From Streptomyces candidus (lineage in GTDB: Bacteria; Actinomycetota; Actinomycetes; Streptomycetales; Streptomycetaceae): a stretch of DNA of 64,000 nucleotides. Under the pieces are notes generated by a model. That model did no database searches and was not told where the DNA came from. It was given only the letters and a program-made list of their open reading frames with translations. The stretch lies in contig NZ_JACHEM010000005.1 in the NCBI RefSeq assembly GCF_014207445.1, forward strand, positions 372,001 to 436,000, written 5' to 3'. Below are positions 1 to 9,178 of this stretch, piece after piece. The translations under genes and the position numbers were made by a program. Each line of letters begins with the position of its first letter. Positions within the stretch are counted from its first letter, which is position 1.

Positions 1-334
1 GCGGGAAGCAGAACACCGCCTCGACCCGGTCCTCGGCCAGCGCGGGCAGCAGGGCCGGCCACCGGTCCTGGCGCACCGCGCGCATGTCACTGATCAGGAC
101 CGCGGTGCCGGTGCGGGCGGCGTCGGGTCCCGGACCCTCGCCCAGGGTGAACTGCAGTTCCTCGAACCGGACCCCTGGGCCGGTACTGGCCCAGACGACT
201 TCGCGGGCGCCGCCCTCCAGCAGCGCCGACACTCCGAGACCGTCGGCCCCCAGGATCCGGGCACAGTCCTCGACGAGGGCGGGATCGGAGGCACTCAGGC
301 GCTGAAGGACGGCGGCCATGGCGTCACTGATCAC
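1..334 (-). CDS. GAF-domain regulatory protein, N-terminal part
   Basis: This gene runs off the left edge, so only about 110 residues are visible. They contain a GAF-type core: an LGADGLG segment, a VVWAS strand and the LGEGPGPDA turn typical of actinobacterial GAF-ANTAR response regulators. It resembles the complete GAF-ANTAR gene that follows at 1182, which has the matching GADGLGIS and GEGPCTDA segments. Start choice: GTG at 334 reads V-I-S-D-A-M; the internal ATG at 319 is the alternative and neither has a strong ribosome binding site. The family usually senses small ligands and binds RNA through a C-terminal ANTAR domain, which lies outside the window here, so the output domain is unknown. 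Confidence 0.6.
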   Translation of the reverse strand, partial: MISDAMAAVLQRLSASDPALVEDCARILGADGLGVSALLEGGAREVVWASTGPGVRFEELQFTLGEGPGPDAARTGTAVLISDMRAVRQDRWPALLPALAEDRVEAVFCFP

Positions 335-1181
335 CGCCCCCACCCCTCTCCCTGTGTGCGGGGCCGCCTTCCACGGAGACCCTGACGGGCGTGCTCGCTG
401 TCATGTCTACCGAGCCTACTCGCGTACGTCACGCGGTGTGACGCGTACGCGGACTCGGGGGACGACGGGGCGCAGCACGTGCCGTGCCGCGTGGACGGGA
501 ACCGGCCAAGCCCGTCGCTTCGCTTCCGCTGCCGCCCAGTGTTTTCTAACCTGGGTGCACACCACGGCTCCCAGCCCCGGGCCGCGTCATCGCGCTGAGG
601 CCAGCTGGAGCCGCTGTCACCGAGCATGCGGACCCAGCCCCGCCCTCACCCGCGGGCCGGGGCACCTCCCGCTGTCCCGTGCCCGCCCTTGAGGGCAACG
701 CGCGAGGGACAGCTTCACGGAAGGGTCCTCGCGCCCGGCCGCCGCCGCAGCGAACCCGGCGGCGGCCGGAACCCTGGCTCCGGTGCGTTGCCGGTCGGTC
801 TCGAAAGCCGACGCGGGGCGAGGAGAGCGGGAAGGCCGACGTTCCTCGTGGACTTGGCCAGCACGGAGATGAGCGCGACCACGGAGGTCCGAATCACCGA
901 ACGGGTCGTGCGCGCGGCAGACCGCACGGCTGGGCCGACGGACGAAGGGGCGGCCCGCAGGCACCGCCGAGTACGGCTCGCCGGACCTGCGCCGGACGTG
1001 CGTGGGCCGCTGCCGGATCCTGTGGAGATCACGGGCGAGACGGTCACCATCGTGGTCGTCCAGATCGGGCGAACCGGCTGACCCACCGCGTCCACGAGAA
1101 CGCCCCGGACCGCCGCCTTTCTTTCTTTGCGCTGGTCAGTGAGGGGGCAGTGGGTTGACGGGGCTCCAGGAGGGCATGGGA
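335..1181. other. 847-bp stretch without a convincing gene
   Basis: Several overlapping frames are open but have the arginine/proline-rich composition of antisense or off-frame reading. The only suggestive piece is a plus-strand run from about 868 to 1081 (start ATG 871, S-A-T-T-E-V-R-I-T-E-R-V-V-R) that weakly recalls the start of small Asp23/Gls24-type proteins. It has no properly spaced ribosome binding site and loses resemblance after about 25 residues. It may be a decayed copy. Confidence 0.3.
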
Positions 1182-1910
1182 GTGGGTATGGATGTGCGGT
1201 CGAGCATGGCGGCCTGGGAGCGCGTTGTCGCGGTTGCGCGAGTTTCCGGCCAGGTGGTGGCGTTGCCGTCGGCTGTGACGGCGTGCATGGAACACGTGGG
1301 GGCGGACGGCCTGGGAATCAGCGGTATCACCTTGGGTGAGATCCGAACGGTGGTCTATGCGGCCGATGAGCGCAGTCACCGTCTGGAGGATGCGCAGCTG
1401 GTGTCGGGGGAGGGCCCCTGTACGGACGCGTACCGGAAGCGCAGGATGGTGGAAGCGGACGTGCAGTCCGCTTCCGGGCAGTGGCCGGTCTTCACGCGGA
1501 CGGCCGGTGAACTCGGCATTCGGCGCGTGGTGGCTGTGCCGCTGCTGGTGGGTGGCGGTGTCCCGGTCGGTGCCGTGGACGTGTACCACACCACCTCCGT
1601 TCCCCTCGGCCCGGCGGCTCGAAAACTGCTCGTCGCCTACGCCAGGATTCTCGCTCTTTTGACCCTGGACTTCCAGCCTGCACTGATCGGCTGGGAACAG
1701 GCGGCGCCGGAGACGGGCCCGGTGGGATACCCGCCCGTCGTGCACCAAGCGGCAGGCACCGCCGCCGAGGACGGAAATGTCACCGTCGCCGAGGCCCTGG
1801 CACGCATGCGCGCCCACGCGTTCAGCCACCAGCAGCTCCTCAAGGACGTCGCTCGTGACATCCTCGCCGGGCGGCTTCGCCTCGAAGATGACCAGGACAC
1901 CCCTGACTAG
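1182..1910 (+). CDS. GAF and ANTAR domain-containing regulator
   Basis: Probable RNA-binding antiterminator-type regulator. Residues about 10-150 form a GAF sensor (GADGLGIS, GEGPCTDA, VPLLVGGGVPVGAVDVY); residues about 180-235 form an ANTAR domain (HQAAGT, LARMRAHAF, LKDVARDILAGRLRL), the helical module that binds paired RNA hairpins to prevent termination. Start: an AGGAGG at 1168-1173 lies 8 nt before GTG 1182, which is preferred over TTG 1155 or ATG 1176; ATG 1188 is also possible. It sits alone, close to a second GAF protein at the left edge. ANTAR proteins often act on nearby operons, but no target hairpin pair was identified here. Confidence 0.8.
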   Translation: MGMDVRSSMAAWERVVAVARVSGQVVALPSAVTACMEHVGADGLGISGITLGEIRTVVYAADERSHRLEDAQLVSGEGPCTDAYRKRRMVEADVQSASGQWPVFTRTAGELGIRRVVAVPLLVGGGVPVGAVDVYHTTSVPLGPAARKLLVAYARILALLTLDFQPALIGWEQAAPETGPVGYPPVVHQAAGTAAEDGNVTVAEALARMRAHAFSHQQLLKDVARDILAGRLRLEDDQDTPD

Positions 1911-2307
1911 CACTGTCGTTCGCCCGTGGCGGGGGACGTGGTGACAGGACCGGTCGGCATTCCGGGCTGATAGTCGTCACCCTGCTCGGCCGGGCCCAAC
2001 GGACAGCAGAATCGCCCGCCAGGGCAGGTCGTCGGCTGGGAACCCGCCTCGCGTAGCGAATCCGGCCACCGGCAGAGCCTGTCTTTCTGGCTCGTCGTCG
2101 CCTCGCAGGGGCTGGTGCCGTTGTTGATACAGGGCAGGAACTGACCGGGCGGCCGATGTCCGGCGTCCGGGCTCTCCCGAGTCCAGCCGCCGGTGTGACG
2201 AGATGGCGAAGGGGGCGTCCGGGTGGGATACGGGCGTCGACGAAACTGTTGGCGTGCCTGACGTCGTCCCCGCTCCCAACACTCGTACAACGTGTGGGGA
2301 GATGCGC
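1911..2307. other. 397-bp intergenic stretch, nothing recognised
   Basis: Both strands were read; no frame has the codon bias of the neighbouring genes and no clear hairpin terminator was seen. A GGGGAG at 2296-2301 is the ribosome binding site of the next gene. Confidence 0.4.
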
Positions 2308-2649
2308 ATGACCCTCTGGAAGATTTCTTCTGTTCCTTCGGTGGACGGGTGGCTGCACGCGGACCCGTACCGATACCCGGGTGCCGTCACTGCCGATGAC
2401 GACCTGCTGCCGGAGACCGCATGCGACCTGATCGCGCCCGAGGACTCCCTCCTGTCCCCACCGAATACCGCGGGGCGTCCTCTTGCGCGGCTCGAGTCCT
2501 CGGACCACAGGCGCCTCGACCTGCACGCCGCCCTGACGGGCGCGGGCATCGCACCGGCGCCCGGTGACGCGGAGCCCATTGAGGTGCGGTCCGCATTGGA
2601 CGACACCACCTGCGCGGTGCTCCTCCGATGGATGCACCGCACGTGGTGA
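2308..2649 (+). CDS. small conserved-looking hypothetical protein (113 aa)
   Basis: Not recognised. Start ATG 2308 is 6 nt after GGGGAG; an in-frame ATG at 2302 would sit on top of that signal. The protein is acidic and begins MTLWKISSVPSVDGWLHADP. No transmembrane segment, signal peptide or catalytic motif is visible. Codon use is ordinary for the region, which supports a real gene. It stands alone between the GAF-ANTAR gene and the histidine-rich gene. Confidence 0.45.
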   Translation: MTLWKISSVPSVDGWLHADPYRYPGAVTADDDLLPETACDLIAPEDSLLSPPNTAGRPLARLESSDHRRLDLHAALTGAGIAPAPGDAEPIEVRSALDDTTCAVLLRWMHRTW

Positions 2650-2985
2650 CCCGTGAAGGGGGCTCCTAGAAAGCGCTGGGCGCGCGGGCGGGTCCCCATT
2701 TCCGGCTGCGCGGGTGGGCCCGGCCGCGGGGCGGTGACCGTGAGACTCTCCGCAGCTTCTCGCAGGTCTCTCCTCGCTCTCGCGTTCGGGGCTGACCTGC
2801 GCGGTGACTCCCGCGCCCGCGCGCAGCCACGTGCTGTCGCCCAGGTTTGTTTGGGGCCGGCCGCGGATGTTCTGGATGGAGAAGGTTCTGACCGCTGCGG
2901 CTGCCACGGCAGACCGGCGCTCAGGTGTCGGTACGAAATCGCTCGCGAACACGGAATCGATGAGCGCAATTCTTCGATGCAGCAC

Positions 2986-3000
2986 CGAAAATCATTGTCG
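2986..3000. promoter_or_regulatory. candidate Zur box
   Basis: The 15-mer CGAAAATCATTGTCG reads CGACAATGATTTTCG on the other strand and matches the Streptomyces Zur consensus (TGAAAATGATTTTCA, from memory) at 12 of 15 positions. It lies about 120 bp before the histidine-rich gene in a locally AT-richer patch. Zur represses zinc-acquisition genes when zinc is plentiful. The rest of the 2650-3120 gap shows no gene. Confidence 0.55.
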
Positions 3001-3120
3001 ACACGATGCTGCGTCGTGGGATTTTTTGCCGACAGGTGTTCCCCGTGGCAGCCTTTGTAGGCGAAGGTGGAATTCAGGAACGGCCGAGCCGCCGTCGCAA
3101 CCGTGCGGTGGTCCGAATTC

Positions 3121-3438
3121 ATGGAGATGAGCGAAGTGGCGACATCCCTGCGGCATCAGCCACATCCCGGACACGACCACGCGCACGGCGAGGGGTGCGG
3201 ACACGTGGCAGTCCCCCACGACGATCACATCGACTACGTACACGACGGGCACCTGCACCGTGAGCACGACAACCACGCCGACGAGTGCGAGGCCGACGGG
3301 CATCAGGAGCACGGCGTGCACTCACATGCGCACGGCGAGGGCTGTGGTCATGTGGCGGTACCCCACGGCGACCACATGGACTACGTGCACGACGGTCACA
3401 GGCATGCCTCCCACAATGGCCACTGGGACGATCACTGA
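3121..3438 (+). CDS. histidine-rich probable zinc-binding protein (105 aa)
   Basis: About a quarter of the residues are histidine, interspersed with Asp, Glu and a few Cys. The core is a block HAHGEGCGHVAVPH followed by DHxDYVHDGHxH that occurs twice, about 49 residues apart, so the gene grew by internal duplication. There is no signal peptide or membrane segment, so it is probably a cytoplasmic metal-buffering or metal-chaperone protein; similar small actinobacterial proteins are sometimes labelled zinc transporter permease, for which the sequence gives no support. Start ATG 3121 (MEMSEVATSLRHQ) is preferred; ATG 3127 and GTG 3067 are alternatives. An upstream Zur-like box and a strong terminator make it a monocistronic zinc-responsive unit by inference. 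Confidence 0.75.
   Translation: MEMSEVATSLRHQPHPGHDHAHGEGCGHVAVPHDDHIDYVHDGHLHREHDNHADECEADGHQEHGVHSHAHGEGCGHVAVPHGDHMDYVHDGHRHASHNGHWDDH
3175..3411 (+). repeat. internal direct duplication in the His-rich gene
   Basis: Two about 85-bp units (about 3175-3261 and 3322-3411), 147 bp apart and in frame, encode the repeated HAHGEGCGH...DYVHDGH block. Confidence 0.8.
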
Positions 3439-3465
3439 CTGCTCCCCGTGACCCCTCCGGCAAGC

Positions 3466-3497
3466 GAAATGCACCCTTGCTTCCAGGGGTGCATTTC
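3466..3497 (+). terminator. hairpin terminator after the His-rich gene
   Basis: GAAATGCACCC (3466-3476) pairs perfectly with GGGTGCATTTC (3487-3497) around a 10-nt loop, 28 bp after the stop codon. The arms are AT-richer than surrounding DNA, and there is no long T tract, as is usual in Streptomyces. Confidence 0.75.
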
Positions 3498-3805
3498 ACT
3501 TCCCCGCTCGGGGTTTCCCGTATCCGTCGCCATGCTCACCCGGCTCAGGGACAAAATTGTGATCACCGAGCGGTCCATTCAATTGCCGGAATCGGCCAGT
3601 CATGAAGCTCATGTGATCTGTCCCCCCAGGATTGCGAAGTTTTCGCGAGCGTGGATCAGGGGTGACTTCCTCAGATGAACCCGTTCCTTTCCGAGGTCCC
3701 TGGAGCAGGGGGATTCCGTTGACGGTCCGCTTGTCCTGTCCCCGGCGGAGACTTTGCGGCGACGAGGTCAGCTTCACCGAGGGGCGAACGGACTCGGCGG
3801 GTGCT
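3498..3805. other. 308-bp gap, nothing recognised
   Basis: Lies between two converging transcription units. No frame with coding character was found on either strand. Confidence 0.4.
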
Positions 3806-5188
3806 TCAGGGCGTGTGTGCCGGTTGGCCGTCGGCCGATGCTGGATCGGTTTCGTAGGCTTCCGTGTCCGCCAGGTCTCGGTGGCGGGTCTCTTTGGCGC
3901 ACCCGAGTGCGATGACGGTGAGCAGTACGGCGGCCACGACGTAGAGGACGATGGGTGTGGCGCTGTCGTATGTGGCGAGCAGGGCGGTGGCGATGAGCGG
4001 GGCTGGGGCGCCGGCGGCCACGGAGGAGAACTGGGCGCCGATCGATGCTCCGGAGTAACGCATGCGGGTGGCGAACAGTTCGGAGAAGAAGGCCGCTTGG
4101 GGGGCGTACATCGCGCCGTGGAAGAGCAGGGCCACGGTGACGGCTGTGACCATCGCCCCGAAGGACTGCCGGTCGACCAGGGCGAAGAAGGGGTATATCC
4201 AGATTCCCATGCCGAGGGCGCCGATGAGGTAGACGGGGCGGCGTCCGATCCTGTCCGAGAGGGCGCCCCACAGGGGGATGGTCAGGAAGTGGACGGCGGA
4301 TGCGATCAGGACGGAATTGAGTGCGGCCTGTCTGCTCGCGTCGGCGTGCTCGGTTGCGTAGACGAGGATGAATGCGGTGACGACGTAGTAGGAGATGTTC
4401 TCCGCCATGCGGGTGCCCATGGCGATGAGGACGTCGCGCCAGTGGTCGCGCAGGACGGCGAGTACGGGCGGCTTCTCGGGGACGCCGTGTTCGGTCCTGC
4501 GGCGTTCGGCTGCTGCCAGGGCGGCCTTGAACACGGGCGATTCGTCGACGGACAGCCGGATCCACAGTCCGACGAGCACCAGCACGCCGGAGAGCAGGAA
4601 CGGCACCCGCCAGCCCCACGAGTTGAACGCGGCCTCCGACAGCGTGGCCGTCAGCGTGGCAAGGACGCCCGTGGCCAGCAACTGTCCGGCGGGTGCTCCG
4701 GTTTGCGGCCACGAGGCGTAGAAGCCGCGGCGACTGGCGTCTCCGTGCTCCGCGACCAGCAGCACCGCGCCGCCCCACTCGCCGCCCAGGGCGAAGCCCT
4801 GGACGAGGCGCAGCACGGTGAGCAGGAGCGGGGCGGCGGAACCGATGGTGGCGTGAGTGGGAAGCAGGCCGATCAGGAAGGTCGCGCCGCCCATCATGAG
4901 CAGGCTGTAGACGAGGAGTTGCTTGCGGCCCAGCCGGTCGCCGTAGTGGCCGAAGACGAGTGCACCGAGGGGGCGGGCGGCGAAGCCGACGGCGTAGGTC
5001 AGGAAGGACAGGAGTGTGCCGACGAGGGGGTCGGAGTCGGGGAAGAAGAGTTTGTTGAAGACCAGGGCGGCGGCGGCACCGTAGAGGAAGAAGTCGTACC
5101 ACTCGATGGTGGTGCCGATCACGCTGGCGGCCACGATCTTCTTCAGACTGCTGGGGGTCCGGGGTGGGGCTGGAGGTGGCGAAGACAT
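3806..5188 (-). CDS. MFS transporter, metabolite:H+ symporter (MHS) family
   Basis: A 460-aa twelve-helix permease that probably imports an organic or aromatic acid with protons. The start (LKKIVAASVIGTTIEWYDFFLYG) is the classic MHS family opening seen in shikimate, alpha-ketoglutarate and protocatechuate-type carriers; RPLGALVFGHYGDRLGRK is the conserved loop 2-3 motif, and GFALGGEWGGAVLLVAEH the helix 5 motif. Start ATG 5188 (MSSPPPAPP) is chosen; GTG 5230 would add 14 residues and neither has a good ribosome binding site. It lies downstream of the tannase-like esterase and the PucR regulator on the same strand, which suggests it imports the acid released by that esterase. Substrate cannot be read from sequence. 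Confidence 0.85.
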   Translation of the reverse strand: MSSPPPAPPRTPSSLKKIVAASVIGTTIEWYDFFLYGAAAALVFNKLFFPDSDPLVGTLLSFLTYAVGFAARPLGALVFGHYGDRLGRKQLLVYSLLMMGGATFLIGLLPTHATIGSAAPLLLTVLRLVQGFALGGEWGGAVLLVAEHGDASRRGFYASWPQTGAPAGQLLATGVLATLTATLSEAAFNSWGWRVPFLLSGVLVLVGLWIRLSVDESPVFKAALAAAERRRTEHGVPEKPPVLAVLRDHWRDVLIAMGTRMAENISYYVVTAFILVYATEHADASRQAALNSVLIASAVHFLTIPLWGALSDRIGRRPVYLIGALGMGIWIYPFFALVDRQSFGAMVTAVTVALLFHGAMYAPQAAFFSELFATRMRYSGASIGAQFSSVAAGAPAPLIATALLATYDSATPIVLYVVAAVLLTVIALGCAKETRHRDLADTEAYETDPASADGQPAHTP

Positions 5189-5369
5189 GTGGGAGTACCG
5201 CTTTCGTGACGGTGGCTGAGGATCTTCCACCAGGATGAGATCCGGCGACGGCGATCCGTTATGTGCGGAGCGGACACTGATCCTGCGCCGATGTCCTCAG
5301 CGCAGCCATACCGGACCGGGCGGTGTGTGTCTGTGTCTGAGAGCCGGGGCGGGGGAAGCCTGCGGCGGA

Positions 5370-7031
5370 TCAGGTCCGTGGTGGTGCGCTGTGGCAGGTG
5401 AAGCTGTGGGCGGAGGCGGGGCCGCCGTGGCCGCGGTACCTCGGCCAGGAGGGGTAGGCGCACAGCGGCCGGGTACGGGCGTTGCCGGCGGGACTCGCGT
5501 CGGTGACGACGGGCCGTGTGGGCGCCTTGCCCCCCTCGGTCCAACTTTCCAGGGCGCTCAGCGAGTCGTAGCTTGCCGCGAAGGCCGCGTCGACGTTGAC
5601 GTGGTTGGCGCCGGGGATGAGGTAGAGCCGGGCAAAGGCCCGGGTGGCATGGCGGCCCACGACCTTCTGGACGCGCTGGAAGTATTCGACGGTGGACCGG
5701 TGGCTGACGAGCTCGTCGGCGGTGCCGTGCAGGACAAGGAGCTTTCCGCCTGCCTTGGCAAAGCGGCGCAGGTCGGGGTCGTTGACGTCCTGCAGGGCGG
5801 AGAGACGGCTGATGCGCTGCTGCCAGATGCCGGGGCGGCGGGGGTCCACGGCCAGCGGGTCCTGTGCCGGGTTGCGGGTGACGAAGTACCGCACCCACTG
5901 GTCCCAGAACTGGACGCCGTAGCCGCTGTCCTTCGGCATCGGATGGCCGGGGAGGCGGGACCCCATGCCCAGCAGCGGGGTGGTCATGTCGGCGCCGGAG
6001 AGGAAGGGGAAGCCCGGGTAGCCGCGTTCGCCGCCGGCCAGGCGGTATGTCCATCGCAGTGGCGAGGAGAGGGCCTGTACGGCGTGGATCTGGTGATCGG
6101 ACAGGCAGCTGTCCGCGGTGTCCTTGCCACCCGGGCAGCGCAGGGTGCGGGGCCGGAAGCGGCATCCTGCTTCGTCGGAGATGACGCCGTCCCGCAGGCC
6201 GTCCTTGCCGTCGCAGGAACGGATGACGGCGCGGTACAGCAGGTCCTGTTCGGCCGGGTTGAGGAAGGCTCCGGGACGGGAGAGAACCTGGGCTTCGTAG
6301 CCGAAGAAGAGGTTGAGGCTCGCCGCGTTCCAGGCCGGGTAGGCGGCGATGACGCCGTCGAAGTCGGTCGGCCATCGCTGGGCGACGGCGAGGGCTTCGC
6401 GTCCACCGCTGGAGCCGCCGGCGAAGTATCGGTGGGCGGGGCTGGCGCCCCGGTAATGCGTGCGGATGACGAAGTGCGCGGTGTCGTGGGCCTTTTTCAG
6501 TGCATCGCCGGCGAAGTTGCGGACGGCTTCGTCGTTGACTCCGAAAGAGCCGTCGAGGGAAGTGACCGGTTTGAAGTCCGGCGCCGCCTGGTGACCGGAG
6601 TCGCTGGCGTAGGTGGCGTAGCCGCGGCTGAGCGGGCGCGGGTGATGGGCCGGGCCGAAGGGGACGTTGCCCGTGACATCGGGGATGGTGCCGTCGTAGC
6701 CTCCGCCGCCGAACATCATCGTCTTGTTGTTCCACCGCTGAGGCAGGGCGACGCGCAGGGTGATGTCGGGAGCCTGGGGGTCCACGGGGTGGATGACGGC
6801 GTCGACACGGCAGTAGGTGCCGGTCGCCGAGGCTCCGCTTCCGGTGGGCGCAATGGTGCTCGCTGCGCTCACTTCGCCGCCCGTGGTGTGCAGTCCGATC
6901 TCTGAGGCGGGTATCTGCAGGCCGCGCAGGTCACTGCAATCGGCCGGTTTCTGGGTGCCGTGTGCCGGGAGCAGGAGGGTGCCGCCGAGCAGAGCACAGG
7001 CGAGGCCTGCTGTGGTGAGGGTTGTCTTCAT
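5370..7031 (-). CDS. secreted tannase/feruloyl esterase-family hydrolase
   Basis: Extracellular alpha/beta hydrolase of 553 aa that would cleave aromatic or other carboxylic esters. It has a Sec signal peptide (MKTTLTTAGLACALLGGTLLLPAHG), a tannase-family N-terminus (CSDLRGLQIPA), the nucleophile motif GSSGGRE near residue 207, a calcium-site loop rich in Asp/Gly (CDGKDGLRDGVISD) in the lid region, and a C-terminal Asp-then-His arrangement (GTADELV, ANHVNVD). Start ATG 7031 follows ACGGAG with good spacing; the GTG/ATG further upstream would place extra residues before the signal peptide. Downstream are the MHS transporter and upstream the PucR regulator, all on the minus strand, consistent with esterase-importer co-function. 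Exact ester substrate is unknown. Confidence 0.85.
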   Translation of the reverse strand: MKTTLTTAGLACALLGGTLLLPAHGTQKPADCSDLRGLQIPASEIGLHTTGGEVSAASTIAPTGSGASATGTYCRVDAVIHPVDPQAPDITLRVALPQRWNNKTMMFGGGGYDGTIPDVTGNVPFGPAHHPRPLSRGYATYASDSGHQAAPDFKPVTSLDGSFGVNDEAVRNFAGDALKKAHDTAHFVIRTHYRGASPAHRYFAGGSSGGREALAVAQRWPTDFDGVIAAYPAWNAASLNLFFGYEAQVLSRPGAFLNPAEQDLLYRAVIRSCDGKDGLRDGVISDEAGCRFRPRTLRCPGGKDTADSCLSDHQIHAVQALSSPLRWTYRLAGGERGYPGFPFLSGADMTTPLLGMGSRLPGHPMPKDSGYGVQFWDQWVRYFVTRNPAQDPLAVDPRRPGIWQQRISRLSALQDVNDPDLRRFAKAGGKLLVLHGTADELVSHRSTVEYFQRVQKVVGRHATRAFARLYLIPGANHVNVDAAFAASYDSLSALESWTEGGKAPTRPVVTDASPAGNARTRPLCAYPSWPRYRGHGGPASAHSFTCHSAPPRT

Positions 7032-7155
7032 GGGGTCTCCGTGGCTTGTGCCTCGTGTCGCGGGGCGCAAAGGTTACGGAGGGCGCCGCCGGTGAGGGTA
7101 TGGGCTGGGCGCACACATGCGCTGCAGGTGAGATGTGCTGGGCGCGGGGGCCGTG

Positions 7156-9033
7156 TCAGGGCTTGCTGACTCTCAGCAGCCGCAGGGCGACCTGGATTTC
7201 CAGGAGCCGTTCCGGGTCGCGCCAGGTGGCGCCGAGGAGTTGGCTGATCCGGCTCAGGCGTTGGGTGACCGTGTTCACGTGCAGATGCAGCTGGTGTGCG
7301 GTGTTGCGGGCGTGCTGGCCGCTGCGGCAGTACGTGTCGAGGGTGTGGACCAGGTCGGAGTGGTGGATGCGGTCGTAGGCGATGACCGGGCCGATGACGG
7401 ATTCGATGAAGGAGGCAGTGGTGGGCTCGCCGCTGAAGAGGGCTCCGACGAAGCCGAGTCCGCGGGTGCCGGCGATCTCACCGGTCCTGCCGAGTGCGAT
7501 CAGGGCGTGCAGGCAGTTGTCCGCCTCGCGGAAGGCGGCGGGGATGCGGGTGATGTCTGCGGCTTGCGCGGTGCCGGCGGTGACGGGGTGGCGTGAGATC
7601 CGTGCCAGTTCGTCGACGGCGGGGCGCGCCACGGCTTGGGGGTCATCTCCTGGCAGCAGCAGAACGACGGTGCTGCGCCGGTAGGTTGCCAGGCCGTGGG
7701 AGCGCCGGGCGATGGCTGCGGCGGCGGCGTGGACCCGCTCGCGCGGTTCGTCGTCGACCCGGGCCACCACGACGATGCGGCAGAGGGTGAGGTCGACGCC
7801 GAGCAGGGTGGCCCGGTGCTGCAGGAGGTCGTAGTCCTTGTGGTGGGTGGCCATCAGGTCGCCCAGCAGCTCGCCCCGTGTGCGGGCTTCGGCCTCCGCC
7901 ATGCGTCTGCGGGTGACGAGCACCAGGGAGGCCACCAGCGCGGCCCTTTCCAGGATCCGGCGGTCGGTGGCGTCGACCTGTGTGGTGGCACTCAGGATGA
8001 TCGTGCCCAGGGGCTCGGACTCGGTGATCAGAGGAACGGCGCACTGCGTGGTGTTGATCACGGTGTGTCCGGCCCGCCAGGCGTCCGCGCTGAGCCGGCG
8101 GAGCTCGTCGGCCAGCACCGTGCCGTGGCCGCAGGACTGGGCCACGGCGCTGCCCTCCTCGTCGAGGACGATGACCGTGCCGGACACCGCGGTTGCGGTG
8201 GCCTGCACGACTTCATCGACGCCGTTGCCCTGGATGACCAGGCGGGTGAGGCGTTCATGGACCTCCGCGGTGCGTTCCAGGTCCGCCATGTGGGAGCTGA
8301 TCGTGTCGTTGGCGACGCGCAGTTCCGACACCGCCTGTTGGGCGGCGCTCAGCAGGCGGTTGTTCTCGATGGCCACGGCGGCGTGGGAGCCGAGCATCAT
8401 CAGCACACTGATGTCCCTGCTGCTGAAGTCCTGCCGGCTGCGGTGTGCGGCCAACAGGACTCCGATCACCTCCTGGTTGAGTTTGACCGGCACCCCCAGC
8501 AAGGATTCGATCCGCTCGGCGGCCACGGTCTTGTCGATCTCGGCGGTGTGGGCGAAGGAATCGTCGGAGAGGTAGGCGGCGACGGCGTAGGGTTCGCCCG
8601 TCCGCGCGACGATTCCTCCGACGCCGGTACCGATGGGCAGTCGCAGTTCGCGCAGCAGGCCGGAGATGTTGCCGGCGGCGGCCTTGATGTAGCTGTCGCC
8701 GCGGCCGCGGTCGCTGAGGCTGATGTAGGCGAGATCGCAGTCCAGCAGCCGCCGTGCCCGGTCCGCGATCGCCTGCAGGATGGGGTCCAAGTCCCGCAGG
8801 GAGGCCAGGTCGTTCGCGGTGTCGTTGAGCAACTGGAGCTCCGCCTCGTTGCGGCGGTGGCGCAGCAGTCTTTCCCGCAGACGCAGCGCGATCGCCCGCT
8901 CCTCCTCCAGCGTGTCGAGCCGGCCGGCCGGCTCCCCTGCGGCGCGGGCCCGTGCCAGTACCTCGTCGAAGGCTTCGATGTCGGTGTCATCGACGAGCAG
9001 CTTCAGGAAAGACGATCCGTACTCGTGTGTCAT
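7156..9033 (-). CDS. GAF-PucR family transcriptional regulator
   Basis: A 625-aa cytoplasmic regulator. Residues about 60-230 form a GAF sensor (LLDCDLAYISLSD, GTGVGGIVARTGEPYAV, GVPVKLNQEVIGVLLAAHR); the middle holds a PucR-type linker domain; the last 70 residues are the PucR C-terminal helix-turn-helix (DTYCRSGQHARNTAHQLHLHVNTVTQRLSRI). The start is well supported: GGAGGAT lies 2-3 nt before ATG 9033. Such CdaR/PucR proteins usually activate adjacent catabolic genes in response to the imported substrate, so it most likely controls the tannase-like gene 124 bp downstream, the MHS transporter, and perhaps the divergent lipase/CoA-transferase genes. Confidence 0.9.
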   Translation of the reverse strand: MTHEYGSSFLKLLVDDTDIEAFDEVLARARAAGEPAGRLDTLEEERAIALRLRERLLRHRRNEAELQLLNDTANDLASLRDLDPILQAIADRARRLLDCDLAYISLSDRGRGDSYIKAAAGNISGLLRELRLPIGTGVGGIVARTGEPYAVAAYLSDDSFAHTAEIDKTVAAERIESLLGVPVKLNQEVIGVLLAAHRSRQDFSSRDISVLMMLGSHAAVAIENNRLLSAAQQAVSELRVANDTISSHMADLERTAEVHERLTRLVIQGNGVDEVVQATATAVSGTVIVLDEEGSAVAQSCGHGTVLADELRRLSADAWRAGHTVINTTQCAVPLITESEPLGTIILSATTQVDATDRRILERAALVASLVLVTRRRMAEAEARTRGELLGDLMATHHKDYDLLQHRATLLGVDLTLCRIVVVARVDDEPRERVHAAAAAIARRSHGLATYRRSTVVLLLPGDDPQAVARPAVDELARISRHPVTAGTAQAADITRIPAAFREADNCLHALIALGRTGEIAGTRGLGFVGALFSGEPTTASFIESVIGPVIAYDRIHHSDLVHTLDTYCRSGQHARNTAHQLHLHVNTVTQRLSRISQLLGATWRDPERLLEIQVALRLLRVSKP

Positions 9034-9178
9034 TGATCCTCCGTCGAGCAGTCCTCCCGGCGCCCGGCAAGTATGGCGCTGCCTGCCCGGGTACCGCAGT
9101 GATCTCGGCGAGCCGGCCGTCTGCTTGCCGTCATCGCTTCCCTTCTGCCGGTCTCAACCCGCGGGCCAGGGGCCCTTT

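Noticed and set aside
871..1081. Possible small Asp23/Gls24-type protein
   Set aside because: Only about 25 residues resemble the family, spacing to the purine-rich signal is wrong and the C-terminal half does not fit.
3067..3120. Longer start (GTG 3067) for the His-rich protein
   Set aside because: The extra 18 residues (EFRNGRAAVATVRWSE) lack the composition of the rest, and ATG 3121 is available.
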